Under the pieces are notes generated by a model, which had not been told where the DNA came from, did no database searches, and saw nothing but the letters and a program-made list of their open reading frames with translations. A stretch of 64,000 bases of DNA from Hyphomicrobiales bacterium. Lineage in GTDB: Bacteria; Pseudomonadota; Alphaproteobacteria; Rhizobiales; Rhizobiaceae. Positions 41,744 to 50,339 of the stretch are shown here, piece after piece. Location: the NCBI GenBank assembly GCA_900471925.1, contig UCGV01000002.1, positions 1-64,000 of the forward strand. Reading direction: 5' to 3'. Each line of letters begins with the position of its first letter. Positions within the stretch are counted from its first letter, which is position 1. The position numbers and the translations under genes were made by a program.

Positions 41744-41959
41744 ATGACAATTGTTCAGCGAGACGATCTTTCAGACGCGCCGCCCTCGCACCCCGAGGAA
41801 ATCAAATCGGTCTTCGATCTGCGCGTGGGGGAGAATATTGCCATGCACGCGAGTTTCAGAATCACGCCGGCAGGCGTGATCAGCACCGGAATTGCCGTAG
41901 CTGCCGTGGCATTCGCATTCGGCTATCTTGCGTCGACCCTGCAGGGCCGCAGGCGTTAG
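41744..41959 (+). CDS. Hypothetical small single-pass membrane protein
   Basis: 71 residues. A polar, acidic N-terminal half (DDLSDAPPSHPEEIKSVFDL) is followed by one transmembrane segment (about 43-65, ITPAGVISTGIAVAAVAFAF) and a basic tail RRR. GGAG lies about 7 nt before the ATG. Composition is protein-like, but I recognise no family, so it may be a lineage-specific gene. Confidence 0.5.
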   Translation: MTIVQRDDLSDAPPSHPEEIKSVFDLRVGENIAMHASFRITPAGVISTGIAVAAVAFAFGYLASTLQGRRR

Positions 41960-42103
41960 ACATCTCCGGCGAAACCGGGAACAGCTGTGGAAATCACAGT
42001 CTGCCGATGACGGTTACCGAGCCTCGGCAAAGCCTACCCGATATTCCGTGCTCAGTGTCACGAAACCATCGCCATATCATGCTTAGAAGATGATTAGAAA
42101 AGA

Positions 42104-42180
42104 TGGCGCACCCGAAGAGATTCGAACTCCTGACCCCCAGATTCGTAGTCTGGTGCTCTATCCAGCTGAGCTACGGGTGC
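42104..42180 (-). tRNA. tRNA-Arg (anticodon ACG)
   Basis: Cloverleaf on the minus strand: acceptor GCACCCG/CGGGTGC, D-arm with AGCTCAGCTGGATAGAGC, anticodon arm CCAGA-CTACGAA-TCTGG with anticodon ACG, T-arm with the GTTCGAATC loop, and an encoded CCA end. Total 77 nt. ACG, read as ICG after deamination, decodes CGU/CGC/CGA arginine codons. Confidence 0.95.
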
Positions 42181-42303
42181 GTCTGCAGTGGCGGTCAAAC
42201 CGCTTGCGTGGGCGGTTCTCTAAAGGGTCTTTTCGGGCAATGCAATAGCAATTCGAAAAAAATCGCGACTTTGATTCCGCAAAGCTCATTTGCGGAAAAT
42301 GCA

Positions 42304-43869
42304 TCACTTTTCGGCGTGCGAGCGGCTGCGGTAATCTTCCAGTGAAACCGGGCGATCCGGGATCTCGATACGGAACTGCGTGCCGACCGAAGGCTTTTCC
42401 ACAAGCGCGATGGTACCGCCATGAGCGAGCACCAGTTCGCGGGCGATGGTGAGACCGAGGCCGGTGCCGCCGGAGCGGGCCGAGCCACGGAAGGCCGCAA
42501 AGAGGTTCTGGCGGGCTTTCAGCGGCATGCCGGGGCCGGTATCATCAACAGTGATGCTGACGACACTGCCGACGCGCTGGGCGGCAACAGTGATGCGCCT
42601 GACGAGCGCGGCACCTTCCTCGGCCGGCGATGTCAGCGCCTGCAGCGCGTTGCGGCAGAGATTGTGGATGATGCGGAACAATTGCTCGCTGTCAGCATCC
42701 ACTTCGAGGTCCGGCCCCATCTGCTCGATGAACTCGACGCCGCTTTGCGGATCGATGGCAAGGATCTCTTTTACCTCAAGCACCAATTCATAGAGGCGGA
42801 TGCGGCGGCGGCGCGGAGCCGATTCGGTCGCCTTGCCGTAGGAGAGGACTTCGGTCGTATAGCCGACGGCGCGATCTATGGTGCGCAGGAGTTTCGGCGC
42901 GAAGCTCTTGACCATGGGATCGTCAACATCGACGAGTCGGTCCGACATGAGCTGGGCCGAAGCCAGGATGTTGCGCATGTCGTGATTGATCTTGGAGACC
43001 GCGAGGCCGAGTGCGGCGAGGTTTCTCTGCTGCTTCAGCGTCTTCTGCAGCTCGAGCTGCATGGAGGTAAGATTGCGGCCGGCAACGGCCAGCTCGTCAC
43101 GGCCGCCATCGCCGACATAGACATGCTGCAGATTTTCCGGATCGGACGCGAATTGCTGCATACTGCCTGTGAGCTTGCGGATCGGGCGGATGAGGATGCG
43201 GTTGATCGCAAAGAAGATCAGCGTCGCGGTAAAGAGCGAGATCAGGATCGAAAGCAGCAGCACGTTGCGGGCGTAAACGAACATGGCATTGCGCAACTGC
43301 CTGTCCTTCATGACCACTTCGACGCCGGTATCGGTCTCGCCCACCGGTCCGTAGACACGGATCATGCGGCTGCCACCGAAGATCATCGTATCCAGCGCAT
43401 CGCGCATGGCGGTCAGCGGTGGTATATCGGTGAGGTCGTAGGATTCATCGACCGATGTCGGCATCTCGCTCATGGCGAGTAGGCGGGAGGTGCCGTCCTT
43501 GCGCAGCACGATCGCCTTGGTGCCGGTCGCCTCCAGCGTCTCCTTCTGAAGTGCGCGGGGCAATTCCACCGGCTGCAGACCATCGATGACGATGGCAGCG
43601 GCCGCAGCCGTATTCAGCCGGTCCTCGAGCCAGCGGACGCGCATGCTGGCAATCGAGGGAAAGAAGATCAGGATTTCCGCCAGCATGATGAAGACGACGG
43701 TAAGCCACAAGAGCTTGCCCGAGAGGCCGCCGAAGATGCCTGCACGCGGATACGGACCCTTAGCAGCTTCACCGGCTGCAATATTTTCCACCTTGGACGT
43801 CTCGCCCTGGTCCTGAACCGGCATCTTGTCTTGTCCGTGCGGCGAAAGGCCGCCATCAAATGAGCCCAT
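42304..43869 (-). CDS. Membrane sensor histidine kinase (orphan)
   Basis: 521 residues. Transmembrane segments at about 50-70 and 200-225 enclose a periplasmic sensor domain of about 130 residues. A HAMP segment (INRILIRPIRKLTGSMQQF) follows, then the phospho-accepting H-box SKINHDMRNILAS, N-box HNLCRNALQAL, G1 DDTGPGMP and G2 GGTGLGLTIA. The residue pattern HDMRN places it in the HWE-unlike, HPK-type group. No response regulator gene is adjacent. The first ATG is used; its Shine-Dalgarno is weak. Confidence 0.87.
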   Translation of the reverse strand: MGSFDGGLSPHGQDKMPVQDQGETSKVENIAAGEAAKGPYPRAGIFGGLSGKLLWLTVVFIMLAEILIFFPSIASMRVRWLEDRLNTAAAAAIVIDGLQPVELPRALQKETLEATGTKAIVLRKDGTSRLLAMSEMPTSVDESYDLTDIPPLTAMRDALDTMIFGGSRMIRVYGPVGETDTGVEVVMKDRQLRNAMFVYARNVLLLSILISLFTATLIFFAINRILIRPIRKLTGSMQQFASDPENLQHVYVGDGGRDELAVAGRNLTSMQLELQKTLKQQRNLAALGLAVSKINHDMRNILASAQLMSDRLVDVDDPMVKSFAPKLLRTIDRAVGYTTEVLSYGKATESAPRRRRIRLYELVLEVKEILAIDPQSGVEFIEQMGPDLEVDADSEQLFRIIHNLCRNALQALTSPAEEGAALVRRITVAAQRVGSVVSITVDDTGPGMPLKARQNLFAAFRGSARSGGTGLGLTIARELVLAHGGTIALVEKPSVGTQFRIEIPDRPVSLEDYRSRSHAEK

Positions 43870-43928
43870 ATATTAGACGAAAACAGTCTGCTTTCAAATC
43901 TTCGCGAGGAGCGGCAAGTCGTCACAAA

Positions 43929-43958
43929 CGAAAACGCCGCCCGTAGGCGGCGTTTTCG
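43929..43958 (-). terminator. Terminator after the chemotaxis receptor gene
   Basis: 13-bp stem (arms CGAAAACGCCGCC and GGCGGCGTTTTCG) with a 4-nt loop, about 20 bp after the receptor stop. The symmetric A/T ends could also work on the plus strand, but no plus-strand gene ends here. Confidence 0.8.
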
Positions 43959-43976
43959 TCATTTTTGGAACCGCGG

Positions 43977-45968
43977 TCAGAATTCTTCCCAGCTCTGCTC
44001 AGTAACGGCGGCATTGCCGCTGAAGGCGCGAGCGACACGGCTGATCGCCCGGCGTGCCGGGGAAGCGACAGGCTGGGAATGACCCGGGCGGGCAATCGCG
44101 ACCGGCGCCTCGTTGGAAAGCTTGAAGCGGGCGATGAGGCGCACGAGGCCATCGGCTTCGGCTGACAGCTTGTGGGTGGCCGCCGAGGTTTCTTCGACCA
44201 TGGCAGCGTTCTGCTGCGTGACCTGGTCCATCTGGTTGACGGCGGTATTGACCTCCTTGAGGCCGGTCGACTGTTCCTTTGCGGCCGTCGCGATGGAATG
44301 GATATGGTCGTTGATGGCAATGACGCGGGTCTCGATTTCCGAGAGCGCCTCGCCCGTCGCCTGAACCAGCTTGACGCCGACCTGTACCTCGTCGCCCGAC
44401 TTGGTGATGAGCGCCTTGATATCCTTGGCGGCGGTTGCCGAACGCTGGGCAAGCTCGCGCACTTCCTGGGCGACGACGGCAAAACCCTTGCCGGCTTCAC
44501 CGGCACGCGCAGCCTCAACACCGGCATTCAGGGCGAGCAGGTTGGTCTGGAAGGCGATCTCATCGATGACGTTGATGATCTGGCTGATTTCGCGGGACGC
44601 CTGCTCGATGCGGCCCATCGCATCGACGGCGTTGCGGACCACGACGCCGGAGCGGCCGGCATTGTCCTTCGCCTCGGAGACCATGACGGTCGCTTCCTGA
44701 GCGCGTTCGGTCGAGTTCTGCACGACGGCGGTGATCTCGTCGAGCGCGGCCGACGTTTCCTCCAGGGCTGCTGCCTGCTGCTCCGTACGCTTGGAGAGAT
44801 CATCGCTGGCATTGCGCAGTTCGCGGGTATTGCCGTTGATCGCTTCGGTCGTTTCACGCACTTCGCGCATCGTCGTCTGCAGGGTCACGAAAGTGCTGTT
44901 GACGTTGTTCTGCAGCTCGGCAAAGGCGCCCTGGAAACGGCCGCTCATGGTCTGCGTCAAGTCGCCTTCCGCAAGGCTTGCGATGACGCGGCGGGTTTCG
45001 TTGACGCCGGCATCGACGCTCGACAGCAGCGTATTGATGTTGCCGGCAAACTGGTTGAGGCTCTCGTCCTCATAGTCCTTGTTGATACGGTGGCTGAAAT
45101 CGCCGGCGGCGGCGGCCGCCACGACGACGGACATGCTGGACTGAAGGTCGTCGCTTTTGGCGCGCATTGCCGCTTCCTGAGCGTTCATGCGCTGGATGAC
45201 GAGGCCGTTCTGCTTGAAGACGGCGACGGCGGCGGCCATTTCACCGATTTCGTCCTTGCGGCCGGCAAAAGGCACATCCGCCTGGAAATTGCCGTTCGCC
45301 ACTTCCTTGATCGCGTTCGTCACCTTCTTGATCGGCCGGCTCAGATGGCTGGTGCCGATATAGAAGCCCATGCCGACGCCGACTGCGATACCAACGCCGG
45401 TAATACCGAGCACCAGCATCAGAATCCAGCTGCGGAAGCTCTCGATCTGAGTATCGACGGCCGTCAGCTCTGCCTTGTCGGTATTGACGATCGCATCGAT
45501 CTCGGCCTGGAAGGCCTTGCGATTGGCGCGATTGGCGTCGTTGTTACCCTGTTCATTGGCAGCCTGCGGGCTTACCTGCGTGCCGAGCCGGGCCGTTTCC
45601 GTGCGGAAGGCACGGAATTCCTTGGCGCGATCAATGAGCTTGACGAAAGAATCCTTCTGGCTGTCAGGCACGAGCGGTGCCCAGCCGGCGATGACCTTGT
45701 CGATTTCATCGAGATCCGCCATCAGGCCCTTGGCGAAGGCTGGCGTGTCGTCCACGCTCTTGGCGGCGTAGATGCCACGCGCTTCCATAACGACAGCGGT
45801 CACGAAGCGGTTGAGGCGTTCACCGGCATAGGCGCGGGCGGCAGCGTGTTCGTAAGCCGTCAGGTTCGCGTTATATTCGCTCACCGCCGACAAAGCCGTG
45901 GCACCGATCAGAAGCGCAACGCCAGCCATGACGGAAACAAGAAGATTGATTTTGCCGCGAATTTTCAA
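43977..45968 (-). CDS. Methyl-accepting chemotaxis protein
   Basis: Transmembrane chemoreceptor of 663 residues. TM1 at about 7-29, a periplasmic helical sensor, TM2 at about 179-205, then a HAMP and a second HAMP-like segment (VNETRRVIASLAEGDLTQTMSG). The signalling hairpin is conserved: LLALNAGVEAARAGEAGKGF, FAVVAQEVRELAQRS. The protein ends in SWEEF, a CheR/CheB-tethering pentapeptide of the NWETF type. The start is TTG: AAGGAG lies 7 nt upstream and the product then opens LKIRGKINLLVSVMAG, whereas an ATG 21 codons earlier adds non-conserved sequence. Confidence 0.87.
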   Translation of the reverse strand: MKIRGKINLLVSVMAGVALLIGATALSAVSEYNANLTAYEHAAARAYAGERLNRFVTAVVMEARGIYAAKSVDDTPAFAKGLMADLDEIDKVIAGWAPLVPDSQKDSFVKLIDRAKEFRAFRTETARLGTQVSPQAANEQGNNDANRANRKAFQAEIDAIVNTDKAELTAVDTQIESFRSWILMLVLGITGVGIAVGVGMGFYIGTSHLSRPIKKVTNAIKEVANGNFQADVPFAGRKDEIGEMAAAVAVFKQNGLVIQRMNAQEAAMRAKSDDLQSSMSVVVAAAAAGDFSHRINKDYEDESLNQFAGNINTLLSSVDAGVNETRRVIASLAEGDLTQTMSGRFQGAFAELQNNVNSTFVTLQTTMREVRETTEAINGNTRELRNASDDLSKRTEQQAAALEETSAALDEITAVVQNSTERAQEATVMVSEAKDNAGRSGVVVRNAVDAMGRIEQASREISQIINVIDEIAFQTNLLALNAGVEAARAGEAGKGFAVVAQEVRELAQRSATAAKDIKALITKSGDEVQVGVKLVQATGEALSEIETRVIAINDHIHSIATAAKEQSTGLKEVNTAVNQMDQVTQQNAAMVEETSAATHKLSAEADGLVRLIARFKLSNEAPVAIARPGHSQPVASPARRAISRVARAFSGNAAVTEQSWEEF

Positions 45969-46112
45969 CGAACGCTCCTTCGCTTCGCACAATGTCTGGA
46001 AAGCAAACTCCCAGCCGATGAAGTGCAACATCCGGTAAATTCGTTAATGTTGTATTTCGAATATTAATAATACGGACTACAAAAAATTACCCATACTTGT
46101 CGCCGCACACGT

Positions 46113-46179
46113 TATGCTTGGTCCAAAACCGAGCATCACCAAGGAATAAAAGCCTTGGCTGAAAGCTTTGCCAAGCATA
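46113..46179. repeat. Nested CTTGG/CCAAG inverted repeats with alternative pairings
   Basis: TATGCTTGG (46113-46121) can pair perfectly with CCAAGCATA (46171-46179). The same arm can instead pair with CCGAGCAT (46129-46136, one wobble). Inside lie CCAAGG/CCTTGG (46139-46158), and CTTGGC can alternatively pair with GCCAAG (46154-46175). These stems exclude each other in part. Confidence 0.5.
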
Positions 46180-46282
46180 GAGGCGAAATATGCAACCATT
46201 TCGTGAGGCCGCACATTCGTTAACACCATCATGCGAAATCTTGCACTCCGCCGCGCTCACAGAGCGAATCTGGCTACGTTAA

Positions 46283-46311
46283 TTGACTTTGGAAAGCTTC
46301 GTCCGTATAAG
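46283..46311 (+). promoter_or_regulatory. rpmH promoter
   Basis: -35 TTGACT and -10 TATAAG are separated by exactly 17 nt, giving an rpmH leader of about 105 nt. A strong housekeeping promoter is expected for a ribosomal protein operon. Confidence 0.75.
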
Positions 46312-46422
46312 CCGCCGCACGTCCGGTCATATAGGGTCTTTCACGACCTCCGCCCGTTCGAAAAACAACGCTCCTTGCACTATGCAAATTCAAGAAGGGC
46401 CGCACTCCGCGGTGTTAAATAA

Positions 46423-46557
46423 ATGAAGCGTACATACCAGCCCTCGAAGCTTGTTCGCAAGCGCCGCCACGGTTTCCGTGCGCGTATGGCCACTAAGGGC
46501 GGCCGTAAGGTCATCGTTGCTCGCCGCGCTCGCGGCCGCAAGCGTCTTTCGGCCTAA
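46423..46557 (+). CDS. rpmH: Ribosomal protein bL34
   Basis: 44-residue basic protein of the large ribosomal subunit. The sequence begins [20 protein letters not shown] and ends GRKRLSA, which is unmistakable bL34. Order rpmH-rnpA-yidC-engB is conserved in many bacteria. The Shine-Dalgarno is weak (GGTGTT). The gene is followed by rnpA after about 24 bp. Confidence 0.97.
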   Translation: MKRTYQPSKLVRKRRHGFRARMATKGGRKVIVARRARGRKRLSA

Positions 46558-46580
46558 GGCCGGAATTGCCCGATAGAGTA

Positions 46581-46982
46581 ATGACGGGCGACTCGAAGAC
46601 CACAGAAAATAAAAAGACTGTCGGGCGGCTTAAAAGCCGCCCGCAGTTTCTTGCAGTCCGCGAAGGCGAGAAGCGCCGCGGCAATCTCTTCCTTCTCGAG
46701 GTGCTGAACCGCAAGGAAGACGATACCGAAGCCCGCGTCGGCTTCACTGTCACCAAAAAACATGGCAACGCGGTCGAGAGAAACCGCATGCGGCGACGCC
46801 TGAAAGAGGCGGTGCGGCTTCATGCAGGGTTTGCAATGCAGCCCGGACACGACTATGTGGTTGTCGCCCGCAGGGACGTCTTGACGGCGTCCTTCGATGA
46901 ATTGGCCGCGGAGCTGAAATCCCGCGTGGAGACCAGGCCGAAACACCGGCGCCCGAAAGACGAGCGCCCCAGGAACGTATGA
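46581..46982 (+). CDS. rnpA: Ribonuclease P protein component
   Basis: Protein subunit that helps the RNase P RNA process tRNA 5' ends. 133 residues with the chosen ATG ([20 protein letters not shown]). The family motif is [30 protein letters not shown], with the signature [13 protein letters not shown]. Basic tail [13 protein letters not shown]. An earlier TTG in frame is possible but less likely. The stop overlaps the yidC start by 4 nt. Confidence 0.93.
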   Translation: MTGDSKTTENKKTVGRLKSRPQFLAVREGEKRRGNLFLLEVLNRKEDDTEARVGFTVTKKHGNAVERNRMRRRLKEAVRLHAGFAMQPGHDYVVVARRDVLTASFDELAAELKSRVETRPKHRRPKDERPRNV

Positions 46983-48775
46983 TGGAAAACAACCGCAATT
47001 ACTTCATTGCGATCGCTCTCTCGGTGCTGATCGTCCTTGGCTGGCAGTTCCTCTATATGAACCCGCGCCTGGAAGCTCAGCGCAAAGCCCAGGAAGCCCA
47101 GAAGGCCCAGCAGCAGACCGAGCAGACGCAGCAGCCCGCGGCCGGCGGCCAGGGCGCTGCTACGAGCGGCGCTGCGCCGACAAGCCAGGCGGCAGCCACG
47201 CTCACCCGCGAAGAAGCACTTGCGAAGACGCCGCGTATTGTCATCGACACCGCTGCTCTCTCCGGCTCCATCAATCTCGCCGGCGCTCGCCTCGACGATC
47301 TGAAGCTCAAGGCCTATCACGAGACCGTCGACAACTCGAGCCCGATCATCACGCTCTTCTCGCCGGGCGAAACCAAGGACGGCTATTTCGCCGAGCTCGG
47401 TTACGTCGGCACCGATACGTCCGGCAACGTTCCCGGCGCATCGACGGTCTGGACCGCCCCCGAGGGCGCCAAGCTCACCGAAAAGACCCCGGTGACCCTG
47501 ACCTACACCAATGACAAGGGCCTGACCTTTAGCCGCACGATTTCCGTCGACGAGCATTACATGTTCACGATCGACGACAAGATTACCAACAGTGGCGATG
47601 CCGCCGTTTCCTTTGCCAATTACGGCCGCGTGACACGCTACAACAAGCCGAGCACGCCTTCCGTCTACGTGCTGCACGAAGGCTTCCTCGGCGTGTTTGG
47701 TGCCGGCAGCGGCATTTCCGAAAGCAAGTACACGGCGATCGAAAAGGAAAACCAGTCTAACCCGAAGGTTACCGGCGGCTGGATCGGCATCACCGACAAG
47801 TACTGGGCTGCGGCTCTCATTCCGAGCCAGGCGGTTCCTTTCGAATCCCGCTTCTCCTATTTCACGGGCATTCTCCCGAGCTATCAGGCCGACTTCAAGG
47901 ATGACGGCGTATCGATCGCTCCGGGCGCCAGTACCGAGGTCAAGAACCTGATCTTCGCCGGCGCCAAGGAAGTGCCTGTCGTCGATGAATATGAGACGAA
48001 ATACTCCATCCCGAACTTCGATCGCCTGATCGACTGGGGCTGGTTCTTCTTCATCACGCAGCCGATGTTCAAGCTGATGGACTTCTTCTTCCGCTACTTC
48101 GGCAATTTCGGCGTGGCGATCCTGTGCACGACGATCGTCGTCAAGGCGCTGTTCTTCCCGCTCGCCAGCAAGCAATACGCTTCGATGGCGAACATGAAGC
48201 GCATGCAGCCGAAGATGGAAGAGCTGAAGGCAAAGTTCGGCGACGACCGGATGGGCCTGCAGCAGGCGACGATGCAGCTCTACAAGGAAGAGAAGATCAA
48301 TCCGATCGCCGGCTGCTGGCCGGTGGCGCTGCAGATCCCGATCTTCTTCTCGCTCTACAAGGTGATCTACATCACCATCGAGATGCGCCATGCGCCGTTC
48401 TTCGGCTGGATCAAGGATCTCTCGGCACCCGATCCGACATCGATCGTCAACCTCTTCGGCCTGCTGCCCTTCGAAGCCCCGACCTTGTTGCATCTCGGCG
48501 TCTGGCCGCTGATCATGGGTGTCACCATGTTCTTCCAGATGCGCATGAACCCGACGCCTCCCGATCCGACGCAGGCGATGATCTTCAACTGGATGCCGCT
48601 GGTCTTCATGTTCATGCTGGCAAGCTTCCCGGCCGGTCTCGTCATCTACTGGGCCTGGAACAACACGCTCTCAGTGATCCAGCAGTCTGTGATCATGAAG
48701 CGCCATGGCGTGAAGATCGAGCTCTTCGACAATCTGAAGGGCCTATTCAAACGAAAACCGGCGCCTTCGAAATAA
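46979..48775 (+). CDS. yidC: Membrane protein insertase YidC
   Basis: Inserts and folds inner-membrane proteins, alone or with SecYEG. 598 residues: N-terminal TM ([19 protein letters not shown]), a Q/A-rich linker, a large periplasmic beta domain (about 85-360), then the conserved five-TM insertase core with [38 protein letters not shown] and the cytoplasmic loop [12 protein letters not shown]. The core ends with [15 protein letters not shown]. Two consecutive ATGs are possible starts. It overlaps rnpA and is followed by a terminator. Confidence 0.95.
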   Translation: MMENNRNYFIAIALSVLIVLGWQFLYMNPRLEAQRKAQEAQKAQQQTEQTQQPAAGGQGAATSGAAPTSQAAATLTREEALAKTPRIVIDTAALSGSINLAGARLDDLKLKAYHETVDNSSPIITLFSPGETKDGYFAELGYVGTDTSGNVPGASTVWTAPEGAKLTEKTPVTLTYTNDKGLTFSRTISVDEHYMFTIDDKITNSGDAAVSFANYGRVTRYNKPSTPSVYVLHEGFLGVFGAGSGISESKYTAIEKENQSNPKVTGGWIGITDKYWAAALIPSQAVPFESRFSYFTGILPSYQADFKDDGVSIAPGASTEVKNLIFAGAKEVPVVDEYETKYSIPNFDRLIDWGWFFFITQPMFKLMDFFFRYFGNFGVAILCTTIVVKALFFPLASKQYASMANMKRMQPKMEELKAKFGDDRMGLQQATMQLYKEEKINPIAGCWPVALQIPIFFSLYKVIYITIEMRHAPFFGWIKDLSAPDPTSIVNLFGLLPFEAPTLLHLGVWPLIMGVTMFFQMRMNPTPPDPTQAMIFNWMPLVFMFMLASFPAGLVIYWAWNNTLSVIQQSVIMKRHGVKIELFDNLKGLFKRKPAPSK

Positions 48776-48792
48776 TCGGCCGATATAATCGG

Positions 48793-48818
48793 AAAGCCCC
48801 GCTCCGGCGGGGCTTTTT
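48793..48818 (+). terminator. Rho-independent terminator after yidC
   Basis: 9-bp stem AAGCCCCGC/GCGGGGCTT with loop TCCG and a T5 run, about 20 bp after the stop codon. Confidence 0.88.
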
Positions 48819-48917
48819 GTTTCAGGCCGCTGGGTCGCCGATCCGCGCAAACCTTGACAATCCGCCTTAAAAACACGAAGCCGGTTTCATTCCGAACCCG
48901 GAGATTGCAGAATTCCT

Positions 48918-49571
48918 ATGACCGAAATCGCAAAGCCGCTCTTCGGCCACCCCTGGATCTTCATCCGCGGCGTGCCTTCCCTGAAGTTCCTTCCGCCGGA
49001 AGGTCCGCTGGAAGTGGCTTTCGCCGGCCGGTCCAATGTCGGCAAATCCTCGCTGATCAACGCGCTGGTCGGCCAGAAGAGCCTGGCGCGCACGTCCAAT
49101 ACACCGGGACGCACGCAGGAACTCAATTATTTCGTTCCCGACGGCTATTCCGGCGAAGGCGCCGATCTGCCGCCGATGGCACTGGTGGACATGCCGGGCT
49201 ACGGCTATGCACAGGCGCCGAAGGAACAGGTGGATGCCTGGACGAAGCTCGTCTTCGATTATCTGCGAGGCCGGGCGACGCTGAAGCGCGTCTATGTACT
49301 GATCGACAGCCGCCACGGCATAAAGAAGAACGACGAAGACGTGCTGACGCTGCTCGACAAGGCCGCCGTCTCCTATCAGATCGTTCTGACCAAGACGGAC
49401 AAGATCAAGGCGCCCGCGGTGCCGAAGCTCATTGCCGAAACGGCAGAGAAGATCCGCAAGCGCCCGGCCGCTTATCCGGCCGTGCTCTCCACCTCCTCGG
49501 AAAAGAACGAGGGGTTGGACGAACTGCGGCAGGCAATCGCCGAAACCGTCGGCGTCAGCAACTGGAAATAA
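48918..49571 (+). CDS. engB: Ribosome biogenesis GTP-binding protein EngB/YsxC
   Basis: GTPase needed for assembly of the large ribosomal subunit. 217 residues. G1 [11 protein letters not shown]3 [13 protein letters not shown]4 TKTDKI, and G5-region STSSEKNEG; switch [14 protein letters not shown]. The clean P-loop with [12 protein letters not shown] is diagnostic. GGAG lies rather far (14 nt) from the ATG. It sits between yidC and a convergent fasciclin gene. Confidence 0.93.
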   Translation: MTEIAKPLFGHPWIFIRGVPSLKFLPPEGPLEVAFAGRSNVGKSSLINALVGQKSLARTSNTPGRTQELNYFVPDGYSGEGADLPPMALVDMPGYGYAQAPKEQVDAWTKLVFDYLRGRATLKRVYVLIDSRHGIKKNDEDVLTLLDKAAVSYQIVLTKTDKIKAPAVPKLIAETAEKIRKRPAAYPAVLSTSSEKNEGLDELRQAIAETVGVSNWK

Positions 49572-49573
49572 AA

Positions 49574-49595
49574 GAGGCGCCCCGAAAGGCGCCTC
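49574..49595. terminator. Stem-loop after engB
   Basis: Perfect 8-bp stem GAGGCGCC/GGCGCCTC with a 6-nt loop, two bases after the engB stop. No T-run follows, so termination efficiency is uncertain. Confidence 0.5.
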
Positions 49596-49616
49596 CCACT
49601 GAAGCCGATACCGTGA

Positions 49617-49662
49617 GCATGTCGCGCAAAAATGTGAAGCGGTTTTGCGAAAACGACATGCG
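49617..49662. repeat. Dispersed 46-bp palindromic repeat, copy 2
   Basis: Arms GCATGTCG...CGACATGCG enclose CGCAAAA/TTTTGCG with a centre like ATGTGAAGCGG. Compared with the reverse complement of the copy after pyrC, it differs at only a few centre and arm positions. It lies between the convergent engB and fasciclin genes. Confidence 0.75.
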
Positions 49663-49672
49663 TTAAAACAAG

Positions 49673-50230
49673 TTACATCTTCGGCAGCAGTACCTTGTCG
49701 ATGACGTGGATGACGCCGTTCGACTGTTTGACGTCGGCGATGGTGACATGGGCAACACCTCCGTTTTCATCCGTCAGTGTGATCTTGCCCATGCTTTCCT
49801 TGGCCTTGAGCACGCAGCCGCCGACCGTCTTGATATCGTGTTCGCCACCGTCATCCTTGATCATCTTGGCGACCGTCTTCGACATGGCGTCGGCGGCAAC
49901 GACGTGGCAGGTCAGGATCTTGACCAGCTTGTCCTTGTTTTCGGGCTTGAGCAGCGTATCGACCGTGCCCTTCGGCAGGGCGTCAAAGGCTTCGTTGGTC
50001 GGCGCAAAAACGGTGAACGGGCCTTTGCCTTCCAGCGTACCGACGAGACCGGCGGCCTTGACGGCGGCAACGAGCGTCGTGTGATCCTTGGAGTTGACGG
50101 CATTCTCGACGATGTTCTTGTTTTCGAACATCGCAGCGCCACCGACCATCGGGTTCTTCGCCTGGGCGGCGAATGCGATCGCGGAAAAGGCGGCGGCAAG
50201 GGCGGTCGCGCGCAATGCGGACTTGATCAT
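49673..50230 (-). CDS. Exported fasciclin (FAS1) domain protein
   Basis: 185 residues. A signal peptide (about 1-24, ending FAAQA) precedes one FAS1 domain with the H1/H2 blocks GPFTVFAPTNEAFDALP and VIHVIDKVLLP. FAS1 proteins act in adhesion and at the cell surface; the symbiosis-induced Nex18 of S. meliloti is of this kind. AGAGGAG lies upstream of the ATG. It is 109 bp downstream of the anti-sigma gene on the same strand and probably belongs to the regulon of the ECF sigma factor. Confidence 0.87.
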   Translation of the reverse strand: MIKSALRATALAAAFSAIAFAAQAKNPMVGGAAMFENKNIVENAVNSKDHTTLVAAVKAAGLVGTLEGKGPFTVFAPTNEAFDALPKGTVDTLLKPENKDKLVKILTCHVVAADAMSKTVAKMIKDDGGEHDIKTVGGCVLKAKESMGKITLTDENGGVAHVTIADVKQSNGVIHVIDKVLLPKM

Positions 50231-50339
50231 GATTTTCTCCTCTGCACCCAGTCGCAGCCGCTGGCCTGATGCCTGCGCCGCCCGGATATCAGCAGTTACG
50301 GAGACCGCTGCAGAAGAGTTTCAAACGGATGATATTTGT

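Larger units (their letters stand above)
45969..46422. other. Intergenic region between chemoreceptor and rpmH
   Basis: A 454-bp gap with no gene. It holds the Shine-Dalgarno of the leftward chemoreceptor gene, a CTTGG/CCAAG hairpin element at 46113-46179, and a strong rpmH promoter at 46283-46311. The part adjacent to the receptor is AT-rich, with no clear promoter hexamers that I could settle on. Confidence 0.6.

Noticed and set aside
44172..46067. Long plus-strand frame (631 aa) over the chemoreceptor gene
   Set aside because: Mirror frame of a well-supported receptor on the minus strand; composition is D/G/H-rich and lacks any domain.
46853..48493. Long minus-strand frame (546 aa) over yidC
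   Set aside because: Shadow of yidC; no ribosome binding site or motif, and it would also cut into rnpA.
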